Translations under genes and position numbers: made by a program
NCBI GenBank assembly: GCA_004557505.1
Contig: SFGZ01000008.1
Coordinates: 1-64,000 of the forward strand
DNA from: Coriobacteriaceae bacterium
Lineage (GTDB): Bacteria > Actinomycetota > Coriobacteriia > Coriobacteriales > Atopobiaceae
Length of the DNA stretch: 64,000 nucleotides
Direction of reading: 5' to 3'
The notes under the pieces: generated by a model
Told to the model about the DNA's origin: nothing
The model's input: the letters and a program-made list of their open reading frames with translations, nothing else
Databases searched by the model: none
Part shown: piece by piece, positions 25,733-35,157 of the stretch
Position numbering within the stretch: the first letter of the stretch is position 1
Layout: each line of letters starts with the position of its first letter

Positions 25733-26230
25733 TTACCAGGGAACGTTGTTCGTGGTGTTGCGTGGGCCGGAGTTCTCGTCGAGCGTCTGGCGGACGCGGG
25801 AGACCGAGTTGGTAAGCGACTTGAGGTTCTCCTCGAGGTGCGCAAGCACGGTGTCGGCGTACTCCTCGGCGTTGTAGCGGGTGTCGCGCTCGTACTGGGC
25901 GGCCTGGTCCTTGATGCTGTCGGCCTGCTGCTGGGCGAGGCGCACGACCTCCTGGTCGCCGGCGAGGATCATGGCCTGCTGCTGGGCGTCGGCGATGATG
26001 CTGTCGGCCTGCTGCTGGGCGCGGTCGAGCGTCTCCTGCTCCTCCTTGAGGATGCGCCGGGCGTCCTGGAACTCCTGCGGGAAGACCCTGCGGATCTCGT
26101 CGAGGATCTCGTACACGTCCTGGGCGTCGACGATCTTCTTCTGGCCGCCGCCGGTGAGCGGGGACTTCGCCTCGTTCACCAGCTGTTCGAGCTCGTCGAC
26201 CAGGCTCTCTATTTCCTCACCCGGCTGCAT
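25733..26230 (-). CDS. Coiled-coil protein, ATP-synthase-b-like/DivIVA-like
   Basis: A 165-aa soluble, Gln/Glu/Ala-rich helical protein. Residues about 45-145 predict as a continuous coiled coil with repeated QQQADSI segments (LDRAQQQADSIIADA and LAQQQADSIKDQA). No membrane segment. Such proteins next to yceD and coaD are common in actinobacteria and often annotated as cell-division initiation or ATPase proteins; the function is not established. The ATG at 26230 has AGGAG about 7 nt upstream; an in-frame start nine codons earlier lacks support. Confidence 0.75.
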   Translation of the reverse strand: MQPGEEIESLVDELEQLVNEAKSPLTGGGQKKIVDAQDVYEILDEIRRVFPQEFQDARRILKEEQETLDRAQQQADSIIADAQQQAMILAGDQEVVRLAQQQADSIKDQAAQYERDTRYNAEEYADTVLAHLEENLKSLTNSVSRVRQTLDENSGPRNTTNNVPW

Positions 26231-26344
26231 CCAGGTCTCCTTTCGAATACGGGCCACTGCTCGGGCGTGCCCGTGCGCTGCCCGAGGGGCATATCATATC
26301 GATGGTAGCAGAAAAGCGCCGCAAGTCCCCAAGCGAGCCAAAGC

Positions 26345-26854
26345 TCACGCATAGTGCGCACGGAGGCGCTCGGCCACGCTGGGGGGCACGAGGAAGTCCA
26401 CGTTGCCGCCCATCGCGGCTATCTCGCGCACGATGGAGGACGAGACGTACCCGTACTGGGGGTTTGACATGACGAAGATGGACTCCAGATCCGGTGCCAT
26501 GTAGGTGTTGAGGTCCGCCTGCTGCAGCTCGTACTCGAAGTCGGTGGTGGCGCGCAGCCCCTTGACCACGCCGCCGGCGCCGCGCTCCTTGCAGAACTCC
26601 ACGAGAAGGCCGCAGAAGGGCGCCACCTCGATGCCCTCGGTCATGTCGCCATCCCGAAGGGCGCCCTCGAGCATGTCCACGCGCTCCCGGAGCGTGAACT
26701 CGGTGCCGGTGCCGTTCTTGCGGCGTGACTCCGCCACGGCAACCGTGACCTGTGGGAAGAGCTTGCGCGCGCGGCGGATCACGTCCATGTGGCCCAGCGT
26801 CACCGGGTCGAAGGTGCCGGGCACCACCACGTGGGTGCAGAGTTCGCTAGTCAA
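26345..26854 (-). CDS. coaD: Phosphopantetheine adenylyltransferase
   Basis: A 169-aa nucleotidyltransferase making dephospho-CoA from 4'-phosphopantetheine and ATP. The N-terminal GTFDPVTLGH is the HxGH-type nucleotide-binding motif, VKGLRATTDFEYE is the conserved substrate loop, and YVSSSIVREIAAMGG contains the ISSSxVR motif. The start overlaps the rsmD stop by 8 nt. The rsmD-coaD pair is standard in bacteria. Confidence 0.95.
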   Translation of the reverse strand: MTSELCTHVVVPGTFDPVTLGHMDVIRRARKLFPQVTVAVAESRRKNGTGTEFTLRERVDMLEGALRDGDMTEGIEVAPFCGLLVEFCKERGAGGVVKGLRATTDFEYELQQADLNTYMAPDLESIFVMSNPQYGYVSSSIVREIAAMGGNVDFLVPPSVAERLRAHYA

Positions 26855-27434
26855 CGTCAGGTCCTTTCGCCTTGAGAAGGTCCACGCAGGTGATGCCGTA
26901 GCGCTTGGTCCTTATGGGAACAAGCCCCGTCACGGAAAGCCCCGGCGCGTCCGCGGAGCGCTCGTAGACCACGATCGCCCCCCGGCACAGCGCGCCATGC
27001 GCAGAGAGGCGTTCGAGCATGGCGCTCACGGCGCTCGCCGACATGGCATACGGCGGGTCGAGGAGGACCACGTCGAACGGGGCCCCGAAAATGGAACCCC
27101 TCTCCGCGAGTCGGCAGGCGTCGCCGCGCAACACGGAAAACGAGTCCCTCTCGGCCCCCACGAGGGCGAGGTTGCGGCGAACCCCGGCGGCCGCGCGCGG
27201 GTCCTGGTCGATGAAGGTGCAGCGCGCGGCGCCGCGCGAGAGGAGCTCGATGCCCATGGCGCCGGACCCCGCGAAGGCGTCGAGCACCGAGGCGCCCCCC
27301 ATGTCGAGGCCGCGCGCCGAGAGGATCATCGACGCCATGGCCTCGCGCGCGCGGTCCGTCGTGGGCCGCGTGACGGCTCGGCCCTCGGGGGGCTCAAGGG
27401 GTCTCCCGCCCCACTTTCCGCTGACCACCCTCAT
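26847..27434 (-). CDS. rsmD: 16S rRNA (guanine966-N2)-methyltransferase
   Basis: A 195-aa SAM-dependent methyltransferase. It starts MRVVSGKWGGRPL, typical of RsmD; SAM motif I is LDAFAGSGAMGIELLSRGA and the catalytic motif is LLDPPY. The ATG at 27434 overlaps the recG stop (ATGA), so the true protein is far shorter than the open frame, which continues upstream through recG in another phase. Confidence 0.93.
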   Translation of the reverse strand: MRVVSGKWGGRPLEPPEGRAVTRPTTDRAREAMASMILSARGLDMGGASVLDAFAGSGAMGIELLSRGAARCTFIDQDPRAAAGVRRNLALVGAERDSFSVLRGDACRLAERGSIFGAPFDVVLLDPPYAMSASAVSAMLERLSAHGALCRGAIVVYERSADAPGLSVTGLVPIRTKRYGITCVDLLKAKGPDVD

Positions 27435-29641
27435 GCCTTGTCCAGCTCCTCGAAGTAGGCGCCAAAGCGGTCCCTGGCCTCCAGCGCCATGGGCCTGAGC
27501 GCCGGGTCGGCAAGGGACGGGTCCCTGGCAAAGACCTCCAGCGCGTCCTCGTGCGCCGCCACCACGAGGTCCTCGTCTGCCGCAAGGTCGCTCACGCGAA
27601 GCGTGATGCCACCGTGCTGCCGGTATCCCAGGACCTCGCCCTCTCGCCGCAGCCTGAGGTCGAGCCGGGCGAGCTCGAAGCCGTCGGAGGTGCGCTCGAG
27701 GGCCGAGAGGCGCTTGCGCGCCGGCGTGCCCTGCCTCGCCGCGCACGAGAGCCACACCTCGCCCGGCCAGTCGCCGCGCCCCACGCGACCGCGCAGCTGG
27801 TGCAGGGTCGCCAGGCCAAAGCGGTCGGCATCGTGTACGAGCATCACCGTGGCGTTGGGCACGTCGACGCCCACCTCGACCACCGTGGTGGACACAAGGA
27901 CGCTCACCCTCCCGGCACGGAAGCCCTCCATGACCGCGTCCTTCTCGGCGGCGGGCATGCGACCGGTGAGCAGGGCGCACGCAAAGTCCGGGAAGATGCG
28001 CTCCGAGAGCTCGGCCATGGTCGCGGTGGCCGAGCGCACGTGCTTGCTGCGGCTTCGCTGGGCCTCGGGAACGTCGTCGAGGTCCGTCCCCAGCCCGTCG
28101 CCGGCATCGGCGTCGTCCACCAAAGGGCAGATCACGTAGGCCTGGCGTCCCGCCTCGACGGCGTCGCGGATGGAGCCATAGGCAAGGTCGAGGCTCTCGG
28201 GGGTGATGACGCGCGTGGCGACCCCTGCCGTGGCCCTGGGTCGCCGCCGTATGCACGAGAGCGAGACGTCGCCGTAGATCGAGAGCGCGAGCGTGCGCGG
28301 GATGGGCGTCGCCGTCATGGCGAGCAGGTCCGCCCCCGCCCCCTTGCGGCGAAGGGACGCCCGCTGGTCCACGCCGAAGCGGTGCTGCTCGTCGATGACC
28401 ACAAGCGTGAGACGCGCGAATGCTATATCGTCGGAGAGAAGCGCGGTGGTGCCAAAGGTGACGCAGAGCTCGCCTGCGGCCACGCGCCTGGCCGTCTGCG
28501 CGCGCTCGGCGGCCGGCGTCGCCCCCGTGACGAGCGCCCAGGTGATGCCTGCGGCGTCAAGCACGGGGCCGAGCTTCTCGGCATACTGGCGCGCAAGGAC
28601 CGAGGTTGGCGCCATGACGGCGGCCTGGGTCCCGGTGTCTGCGACGGCGGCGAGCGCCACGGCGGCGACGGCCGTCTTGCCCGTGCCCACGTCGCCCAAG
28701 AGCAGCCGGTTCATGACGCGGGGCGACGCCATGTCGGCAAGGGCCTGGTCCGCGGCCGCGCGCTGCTCGTCCGTGAGCGAGAAGGGCAGCGCCGCGAGAA
28801 GGGCGTCCATGTGCGGGCCGGAGCGCGCGTGCTCGGTGGCGCGAACGTCTCCCAGCTCGATGGCCTGGCGGCTGAGGAGGGCCACCTGAAGGCAGAGGAG
28901 CTCGTCGTACGCGAGGCGTCGGCGGGCCTGCTCTGCCGTGGCGAGCGTCTGCGGGAAGTGGACCTCGCGGATAGCGCGCGCGAGCGCCATGAGGCCGTGG
29001 CGCGCCGCGAGCGGGGCGGGCAGCCAGTCGGCCACGTCGCCGACGTCGGCGATGGCGCACGAGACGATGCGCCGCATCCAGGAGGTGGTGAGCCCCTCCC
29101 CCACGGGATGCACGGGCAGCACGCGACGATAGGCCGACGCGCCGTCTTTTGGCTCCAGGATCTCGTGGAAGGGAGCACGCATCTGCTTGAAGCCGAAGGC
29201 GAAGCCCACCTTGCCGGAGAGCGCCACCTTGTCGCCGCGCCTTACCTGCTCGGCCAGCCAGGGTTGGCCGAAGAAGCTTGCGGAGAGCACGCCCGTCTCG
29301 TCGAACACGTAGAGCTCGACCACGCTGAGGCGGGGCCTTGGCCGCTTGAGCTTGACCTTGTCGACGGTGCCCACCACCGTGACCTCGCTGCCCAGGTCGG
29401 CGTGGCTTATGGGCACCACGTGGGAGTAGTCCACATAGCGGTGCGGAACGTGCAGGAAGAGGTCGCGCACGCGGTGGACGCCAAGCCGCTCCAGGGCATC
29501 AAGGCGCGAGGATGCGCCCCGCGTCGAGACGTAGCGCAGGCGCGAGACGCCGTCCGTGAGGGCAAGCGTCCTGTCAATGCGCCCCGCAGCCGCCCCGACG
29601 CTTGGGGTGGCGCCCGTGGGCGACGGCTGCGGGGCACCCAT
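27431..29641 (-). CDS. recG: ATP-dependent DNA helicase RecG
   Basis: A 736-aa branch-migration helicase that reverses stalled forks. An N-terminal OB-fold wedge domain (about 60-160) is followed by the helicase core: GDVGTGKT (Walker A), DEQHRFG (Walker B/DEQH box), TATPIPRT (motif III) and QLRGRVGRGDW (motif VI). The first ~30 residues are low-complexity Ala/Pro-rich. It begins 6 nt after the FakA-like gene stop and overlaps rsmD. Confidence 0.95.
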   Translation of the reverse strand: MGAPQPSPTGATPSVGAAAGRIDRTLALTDGVSRLRYVSTRGASSRLDALERLGVHRVRDLFLHVPHRYVDYSHVVPISHADLGSEVTVVGTVDKVKLKRPRPRLSVVELYVFDETGVLSASFFGQPWLAEQVRRGDKVALSGKVGFAFGFKQMRAPFHEILEPKDGASAYRRVLPVHPVGEGLTTSWMRRIVSCAIADVGDVADWLPAPLAARHGLMALARAIREVHFPQTLATAEQARRRLAYDELLCLQVALLSRQAIELGDVRATEHARSGPHMDALLAALPFSLTDEQRAAADQALADMASPRVMNRLLLGDVGTGKTAVAAVALAAVADTGTQAAVMAPTSVLARQYAEKLGPVLDAAGITWALVTGATPAAERAQTARRVAAGELCVTFGTTALLSDDIAFARLTLVVIDEQHRFGVDQRASLRRKGAGADLLAMTATPIPRTLALSIYGDVSLSCIRRRPRATAGVATRVITPESLDLAYGSIRDAVEAGRQAYVICPLVDDADAGDGLGTDLDDVPEAQRSRSKHVRSATATMAELSERIFPDFACALLTGRMPAAEKDAVMEGFRAGRVSVLVSTTVVEVGVDVPNATVMLVHDADRFGLATLHQLRGRVGRGDWPGEVWLSCAARQGTPARKRLSALERTSDGFELARLDLRLRREGEVLGYRQHGGITLRVSDLAADEDLVVAAHEDALEVFARDPSLADPALRPMALEARDRFGAYFEELDKA

Positions 29642-29647
29642 GGGCGG

Positions 29648-31318
29648 CTACTCGATGGAGAAGACGATGGGATAGAGGGGCTGCTCGCCGCGGTGGGAGT
29701 CGATCTCGAGCGAGGGCTCGGCATCTGAGATGGCGGCGATGATCTCCTCGAAGGAGGCGTCGTCGAGGTCGGCGCCGGCGAGGATGGTGAGGGTGTCGCC
29801 CTCCTCGGCCTCCTGCATGCGGCGCACGAGCTTGACCGTGACGTCTCTCACCGAGGAGCCCACCACCGTGATGGCGCCGTCCTCGATGCCCATGACGTCG
29901 CCCGCGTGGATGAGCGAGCCGTCGGCGGCCTGGGAGTCCCGCACAGCACGGGTGACCTCGCCGCCGCGCACCTCGGAGATGGCCTCGCCCATGGCCTCGA
30001 CGTTGTCCTCAAGGGTGCCCTCGGCGTCTGCCGCGAACATCGCCGAGAAGGCCTGGGGGACGGTCTTGGTGGGGACCACGGCGACGCGGACTCCCTCGCA
30101 GGCGGTGGCGGCGGCCTCGGCGGCCATGCGGATGTTGCCGTTGTCGGGGAGAACTATCACGCTCTCGGCATTGGCCTTCTCGACCGCAGCAAGGATGTCG
30201 GCGGTGGAGGGGTTCATGGTCTGCCCGCCGGAGACGACCACGTCGACGCCGAGCGAGGTGAGGATGGACGCCTCGCCGGAGCCGGCCGCCACCGCGACAA
30301 ATCCCAGCGGCTTTCTGGGGGCCTTCTCCCCGACGGCCTTGTCGGCCGCGATCTTTGCCGTGCGCTCGTGGGCCTCGAGGTCCATGTTGTGGATGAAGAC
30401 CTCGAAGATCTGGCCGCGCTCGAGCATGTAGGCCAGGACCTTGTCGGGCGTGTTGGAGTGGACGTGTACCTTGAAGTCGGGGTACTCGCCCACGAGCAGC
30501 TCGCAGTCGCCCATGGTGGCGAGGAACGCGAGCGCGGCGTCACGGTCGAACGACTCGTCGTTGGCGTGGAACAGGAACTCGTTGCAGTAGCGGTACTGCG
30601 ACCCCTCCCAGTCGTCGTTGAGCTCGATGGCGACCTTGGAGGAGACGGCGGCCTTGGCACCCGCGGAGTCGACGGTGGTCTTGAAGTCCGTGACCTCGCC
30701 GGCCTTGCCCTCGGCGGCGTTCACGAAGGCCTCGAAGAAGGTGGCGAAGCCAAAGGCGCCCGAGTCGACCACGCCGTTCTCCTTGAGGACGGGCAGGAGC
30801 TCGGGCGTGCGGGCGACGGACTCGTACGCCTCGATGACGAGCGCGTCGAGCATCTCGGTAGCCGTGACGCGGGCCTTCTCGAGCTTGTCGGCGCGGGTGG
30901 ACATGTCGCGCAGGACGGTGAGGATGGTGCCCTCGACCGGCTTGCGGACGGCCTTGAAGGCAACCTTCACCGAGCGGCGAAACGCATGTGCGATGTCCGC
31001 GGCCGTGGGGTTGTCCTGGTCCTTTGCGTCGCAGAGGCCCTCGGCAAGGCCGCGCAGGATCTGGGAGGTGATGACGCCGGAGTTGCCGCGCGCGCCCATG
31101 AGCGAGCCATGGGTGATAGCCTTGGCGATGTCCTCGATGGTGGCGTCCCGGGAGAGCGCCTCCACCTCCTTGACGACGGTCCCCAGGGTGAGCGACATGT
31201 TGGTGCCCGTGTCGCCGTCGGGGACGGGGAAGACGTTGAGCTTGTTGATGTCCTCGGCTCGCTCGGCAACGGCGCTCGCCGCCACGGGGAAGCACGTGCG
31301 GATGACTGACGCGATCAT
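29648..31318 (-). CDS. DAK2/DegV-associated kinase-like protein (FakA/YloV family)
   Basis: A 556-aa protein with an N-terminal DAK phosphatase/DhaL-type ATP-binding domain (about 1-200; NVFPVPDGDTGTNM and GARGNSGVI are the metal and ATP loops) and a C-terminal FakA-like domain. In Staphylococcus, FakA is a fatty acid kinase working with FakB (DegV) proteins to feed exogenous fatty acids into PlsX/PlsY; that role is inferred here. No DegV/FakB gene is adjacent. Located after an Asp23 gene, an arrangement shared with many Firmicutes. Confidence 0.88.
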   Translation of the reverse strand: MIASVIRTCFPVAASAVAERAEDINKLNVFPVPDGDTGTNMSLTLGTVVKEVEALSRDATIEDIAKAITHGSLMGARGNSGVITSQILRGLAEGLCDAKDQDNPTAADIAHAFRRSVKVAFKAVRKPVEGTILTVLRDMSTRADKLEKARVTATEMLDALVIEAYESVARTPELLPVLKENGVVDSGAFGFATFFEAFVNAAEGKAGEVTDFKTTVDSAGAKAAVSSKVAIELNDDWEGSQYRYCNEFLFHANDESFDRDAALAFLATMGDCELLVGEYPDFKVHVHSNTPDKVLAYMLERGQIFEVFIHNMDLEAHERTAKIAADKAVGEKAPRKPLGFVAVAAGSGEASILTSLGVDVVVSGGQTMNPSTADILAAVEKANAESVIVLPDNGNIRMAAEAAATACEGVRVAVVPTKTVPQAFSAMFAADAEGTLEDNVEAMGEAISEVRGGEVTRAVRDSQAADGSLIHAGDVMGIEDGAITVVGSSVRDVTVKLVRRMQEAEEGDTLTILAGADLDDASFEEIIAAISDAEPSLEIDSHRGEQPLYPIVFSIE

Positions 31319-31349
31319 CTTATTGGACCTCGGTTCTCTCTGCGGCGGC

Positions 31350-31700
31350 CTAGCGATTGGAGCGGAGGCCCTCGATATGGACAGTGACCTTGACGTCGAC
31401 GATTTCTGCGATCTGCTTCAGGATGAACTTGACGGAGCTGGCGAGGTTGCTCACGACCGACGCCATGTTGACGCCTTGCTCGACGATGATGTGGAGGTCG
31501 ACCGAGAGGTGCCCGTCCGGCGTGACGGCAACGTCGATGCCGCGGCGGAGACGGTTGATGGGCAGGAGCTGTGCGACGCCGCCCTGCTCGTCGATGGCCG
31601 CCATGCCAACGACGCCATAGCACTCCAGTGCGGCATAGCCAGCCAGGTCTGCGATGCAGTCGTTAGACACCTTGAGCGTTCCTGGAACGACACCGGCCAT
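31350..31700 (-). CDS. Asp23/Gls24 family envelope-stress protein
   Basis: A 116-aa small protein of the Asp23/YloU family. The conserved central part is LRRGIDVAVTPDGHLSVDLHIIVEQGVNM, followed by amphipathic strands ending in VKVTVHIEGLR. The ATG at 31700 has AGGAGA upstream. First gene of the transcription unit leading into the FakA-like protein and recG. rpmB, often its neighbour, lies 9.8 kb away in this genome. Confidence 0.87.
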   Translation of the reverse strand: MAGVVPGTLKVSNDCIADLAGYAALECYGVVGMAAIDEQGGVAQLLPINRLRRGIDVAVTPDGHLSVDLHIIVEQGVNMASVVSNLASSVKFILKQIAEIVDVKVTVHIEGLRSNR

Positions 31701-31759
31701 GGAATCTCCTCTCAAAGCCCCCGCGGGCGGAGGCGTTGGCACCGACACAAGTCCAAGCG

Positions 31760-31765
31760 ATTATA
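31760..31765 (-). promoter_or_regulatory. Putative -10 box of the Asp23-fakA-recG unit
   Basis: A perfect TATAAT on the minus strand, about 60 nt upstream of the Asp23 ATG. No clear -35 hexamer. Confidence 0.45.
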
Positions 31766-31811
31766 ACGCAGGGCAGCGCGCTCACGCGACTCCGCCACGC
31801 GACAACAGAAA

Positions 31812-31837
31812 GGGAGGGCCAGCGATGTGGCCCTCCC
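31812..31837 (-). terminator. Intrinsic terminator of the lsrACDBF operon
   Basis: GGGAGGGCC (31812-31820) and GGCCCTCCC (31829-31837) form a perfect 9-bp stem with an 8-nt loop, followed on the minus strand by TTTCTGTT. It starts about 45 nt after the lsrF stop. Confidence 0.65.
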
Positions 31838-31881
31838 CTGCCGGCAACCGGGATGGGCGGCGGCGCGGTGCGCAGACGCGC

Positions 31882-32763
31882 CTAGTTGGTCGCGTCCTGG
31901 TAGAACTCCCAGGCCTCCCTGTCGGTGGCGCCCTCGTGGACGATCATGCGGATGGCCTTGGCCATCTCGACGGGATGCGGGCTCTGGAAGATGTTGCGGC
32001 CCATGTCGACGCCGTGGGCGCCCTTGCGCATCACGTCATACGCAAGCGCAAGCGCGTCGGGCTCGGGGAGCTTCTTGCCGCCGGCGACCACGACGGGCAC
32101 GGGGCAGCCCGCGACGACCTTCTCGAACTCGTCGCACTGGTAGGTCTTCACTATCTGGGCGCCCATCTCGGCGATGATCCTGGTCGCGAGCCCAAAGTAG
32201 CGGCTCGTGCGCTCCATGTCCTTGCCCACGGCGGTGACGCCCATCGTGGGGATGTCGTAGGCCATGCCGGCATTGATTGCCTGATTCAGGTTGTCAAGGC
32301 TCTCGAGCTGCCCGTCGGCGCCGATGAAGACCTGGACGGCCATGCAGTCGGCGTTCATGCGGATGGCGTCGTCGATGTCAACGTTCAGGATCTCGTGGGA
32401 GAGGTCGTCCTGGATCATCGAGGATCCGGCCGAGACGCGCAGCGCGATGCCCTTGTTGGCCACCGTCTCGGGGGGCATGCATGTGCGCATCATGCCACGG
32501 GTGCCCATCATGCAGTCCATGTACGGCGCGAGCTCGGGCAGGAGCAGGTCAAGGCGCTCCAGGCCGGTGGCGGGCCCCATGAAGTACCCGTGGTCGAAGG
32601 CGAACATGACGGTGTTGCCGCTCTTGGGGTCGAAGATGTTCGCGAGGTGCTTCTTCATGCCCCAGCCGAGGTCGTTGGCACCCCTGAGATAGAAGCCCTT
32701 GTCGTTTGCGAACGGCTGGTCCACGCGGAAGTCCTTCTCAACCTTGTCGACGTTTTCAGCCAT
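31882..32763 (-). CDS. lsrF: 3-hydroxy-5-phosphonooxypentane-2,4-dione thiolase LsrF
   Basis: A 293-aa class I aldolase-fold enzyme that, in E. coli, transfers the acetyl group of processed phospho-AI-2 to CoA. Strong resemblance to E. coli LsrF from memory: TVMFAFDHGYFMGPATGLER, GVTAVGKDM, GAQIVKTY (catalytic Lys) and VVVAGGKKLPE, GVDMGRNIFQS. The ATG at 32763 has GGAG 7 nt upstream. Last gene of the leftward lsr operon, terminated by the hairpin that follows. No lsrG follows, unlike E. coli lsrACDBFG. Confidence 0.94.
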   Translation of the reverse strand: MAENVDKVEKDFRVDQPFANDKGFYLRGANDLGWGMKKHLANIFDPKSGNTVMFAFDHGYFMGPATGLERLDLLLPELAPYMDCMMGTRGMMRTCMPPETVANKGIALRVSAGSSMIQDDLSHEILNVDIDDAIRMNADCMAVQVFIGADGQLESLDNLNQAINAGMAYDIPTMGVTAVGKDMERTSRYFGLATRIIAEMGAQIVKTYQCDEFEKVVAGCPVPVVVAGGKKLPEPDALALAYDVMRKGAHGVDMGRNIFQSPHPVEMAKAIRMIVHEGATDREAWEFYQDATN

Positions 32764-32871
32764 GTGGCTCTCCAATCTATGACGAGCGAAACGGTGTGCG
32801 TAAGGCCCGGCCGTCACCAAGCCGGGGCCGCCGGCACGAGTCCGGCGGCCCTGGGGGAAGGGGCCCATCGG

Positions 32872-34005
32872 CTAGAAGTTGTAGTCGTTCACGTTCTCCT
32901 TGGTGAAGACCAGCCGCTCGGGCAGCAGGATGACGCCGTTGTTCTCGCCCTTGGTCGAGACGCCCTCGGCGATGCTGTCGTTGGGCAGGACCTCGCACTC
33001 GCCCACGTCGGGGATGTCGATCTTGTCGCCGACCTTGACCGTGTTGCCGGCAGCCAGGTACGCGGCGGCGTAGCAGCCCATGGCACCCTGCAGGCCGCAG
33101 TCCCACAGGCCCCAGTTGTAGATGGTGCCGTTGGAGCAGTACTGCTTGACCGAGTTGGGCGACGCGAAGCCGGTGATGGTGATGGTGTCCTGGTTGTAGC
33201 CCTTGTTCTCGGCAGCCTGGAGCTGGCCGGGCAGCGCCGTGGAGTCGTTGCAGATGATGAGGTCGATGTCAGGGTAGGCGTCAAGGACGGCCTCACCGAT
33301 GGTGATGGCCTTCTCGGCATCCTGCTCGGAATAGTAGTTGTCGGGATGGACGTTCTGCCACTTCGGGTAGGTCTCGGAGATGTACTTCTCGGCCGCGACG
33401 TGCCAGGAGTTCTGGTCGGTGACGGTTGCCTGCGAGTAGTGCCAGCAGTAGGTGATGGCGTCGCTGTCAGGGTCCTTTCCGCGCCGCTTGAGGCCGTCGA
33501 CGCCCATGTCGACGAGCATCTTGCCGAGGATGTCGGGCGTGCCCTGGGAGACCATGAGGCAGCGGTCCTCGGGGTTGGCGTCGGAGTCCCACGTACACAC
33601 GACGACGCCGGAGTCGGTTGCCTTCTTGAGGGCGTCGGAGACGCCGTTGGCGTCAACCGTGGAGATGCAGAGGGCATCGACGCCAGCGGCAACCTCCTGG
33701 TTGATGACGGAGACCTGCGCCGAGACCGAGGCCGTGGAGTCGCCGACGTAGTCGACCGTGAAGCCCCACTTCTTGGCGTGCTCCTGGGCGCCATTGTTGG
33801 CGGACTCGAAGAACGCGTTGCCGGTCACCTTGGGGATGAACGCAACGGTCTTGCCGGCGACGTCGCCGGTCGATGGGCCGGAGCCCGCCGGCGAGGAGCC
33901 AGAGGCGCCCGAGCCGGACCCGCCGCAGCCGACGAGGCCGAGGCCGACGGTGGCCACGGAGACACCCATGAGCCTGCAAAAGTTCCTACGAGAGAGCTGT
34001 GACAT
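32872..34005 (-). CDS. lsrB: Autoinducer-2-binding lipoprotein LsrB
   Basis: A 377-aa periplasmic-binding-type protein. The N terminus combines a twin-arginine motif (SRRNFCR) with a lipobox LVGC (around 30-33), then a Gly/Ser/Pro-rich linker. The AI-2-site segments known from Salmonella LsrB are recognisable: VAFIPK (Lys), TWDSD (Asp), VTDQN (Asp-Gln) and GFASPN (Pro), followed by WDCGLQG and ILLPERLVFTKEN. The ATG at 34005 has GGAGG 6 nt upstream. Encoded between lsrD and lsrF. The closeness of these motifs makes AI-2 a better call than ribose or another pentose. Confidence 0.92.
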   Translation of the reverse strand: MSQLSRRNFCRLMGVSVATVGLGLVGCGGSGSGASGSSPAGSGPSTGDVAGKTVAFIPKVTGNAFFESANNGAQEHAKKWGFTVDYVGDSTASVSAQVSVINQEVAAGVDALCISTVDANGVSDALKKATDSGVVVCTWDSDANPEDRCLMVSQGTPDILGKMLVDMGVDGLKRRGKDPDSDAITYCWHYSQATVTDQNSWHVAAEKYISETYPKWQNVHPDNYYSEQDAEKAITIGEAVLDAYPDIDLIICNDSTALPGQLQAAENKGYNQDTITITGFASPNSVKQYCSNGTIYNWGLWDCGLQGAMGCYAAAYLAAGNTVKVGDKIDIPDVGECEVLPNDSIAEGVSTKGENNGVILLPERLVFTKENVNDYNF

Positions 34006-34075
34006 TGCTAACCTCCACCTTCCCATTCCTTGGGACTCTCGTCCCCCTTGTCTCACGCCCTTCATGCGTACCGCG

Positions 34076-35155
34076 CTACGACTTCTGGGCGTCCTTCCTG
34101 AAGAACAGTGACTTGACCGTCGCCCCCACGCTCTGGTGGCTGGCAACCGAGCGACCCACGATGATGGCCACGAGCAGGATGCCGACGGGGATGTCCAGAT
34201 ACTGCGTGCCGACCTTGAAGCACAGGGGCAGGCCGAACCTGAGGAGCGCGATGGCGAGCGAGGAGAGCGCCGTGCCAAAGACCGAGCCCTTGCCGCCCGT
34301 GGAGAGGGTGCCGCCCAGGACGACCGCCGTGACGATGTCCATCGTGAGGTCGCTGCCGAGGTCGGACTTGGCTGTGCCGAGGTAGGACGTGAGGACGATG
34401 CCGGCAATCGCGGCGGCGATGCCGCTCAGGACGTAGGTCGACATGATCACGCGACGGGAGTTGATGCCGGAGAACTCGGCGGCGCTGGGGTTGACGCCGC
34501 AGAGGAAGACCTTGCGGCCGTACTTGGTCTTGTGGAGCAGGACGAACGCGACGGCGAGCATGACGACGTAGATCACGATCTGGAGCGGGATGACCCCGCC
34601 TATCTTGTACTGCCCTATGACCTTGAACTCGTCGGGGAAGCAGCCGATGCCCTGGTAGCTTGCCGTGCTGGAGAGCGTGGAGACGAGAAGCGCGATGCCC
34701 GAGTAGAGGAAGCTCCCGCCCAGGGTGACGACCATCGCCTGGACGCCGCAGTAGGCGATGAAGAAGCCGGAGAGCGCCCCGCAGGCGGCGGCCACGACGA
34801 TGGCGAGCAGGCACGACTGCATGATCGAGAAGCCGAAGTCCTGCCAGGTGACGCCGATGATGATCGACGTCAGGCCCACGAGCGAGGCCACCTGGATGTC
34901 GATGCCGCCGGTGATCATGACGAAGGTCACGAAGAGCGAGATGATCATGACCGACATGGAGTCGTCGATGCTCGTGAGGAGCAGCTGCGGCTTCAGGAAC
35001 TTGGGATTGGCCGCGCCAAAGATGGCGAACTCGAGAACGACGAGCGCGACGAGCATGAGGTTCCAGCTGGCCTGCCCGCTCCTGAGGAGGGCCAGGCCCC
35101 TCTCCTTGGGTGCCGCCCCCTTGCTGGCAGCAGACGCCCCGCTGCTTGCCGCCAT
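34076..35155 (-). CDS. lsrD: AI-2 ABC transporter permease LsrD
   Basis: A 359-aa permease of the RbsC-type carbohydrate family with about 8-10 membrane segments. The first ~30 residues are a polar Ala/Ser/Lys-rich tail. LsrD-like segments include TGGIDIQVASLVGL, GCFPDEF, LLHKTKYGRKVFLCG and SYLGTAKSDLG...VVLGGT. It begins 2 nt after lsrC and would pair with LsrC to form the membrane channel driven by LsrA. Confidence 0.92.
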   Translation of the reverse strand: MAASSGASAASKGAAPKERGLALLRSGQASWNLMLVALVVLEFAIFGAANPKFLKPQLLLTSIDDSMSVMIISLFVTFVMITGGIDIQVASLVGLTSIIIGVTWQDFGFSIMQSCLLAIVVAAACGALSGFFIAYCGVQAMVVTLGGSFLYSGIALLVSTLSSTASYQGIGCFPDEFKVIGQYKIGGVIPLQIVIYVVMLAVAFVLLHKTKYGRKVFLCGVNPSAAEFSGINSRRVIMSTYVLSGIAAAIAGIVLTSYLGTAKSDLGSDLTMDIVTAVVLGGTLSTGGKGSVFGTALSSLAIALLRFGLPLCFKVGTQYLDIPVGILLVAIIVGRSVASHQSVGATVKSLFFRKDAQKS

Positions 35156-35157
35156 GG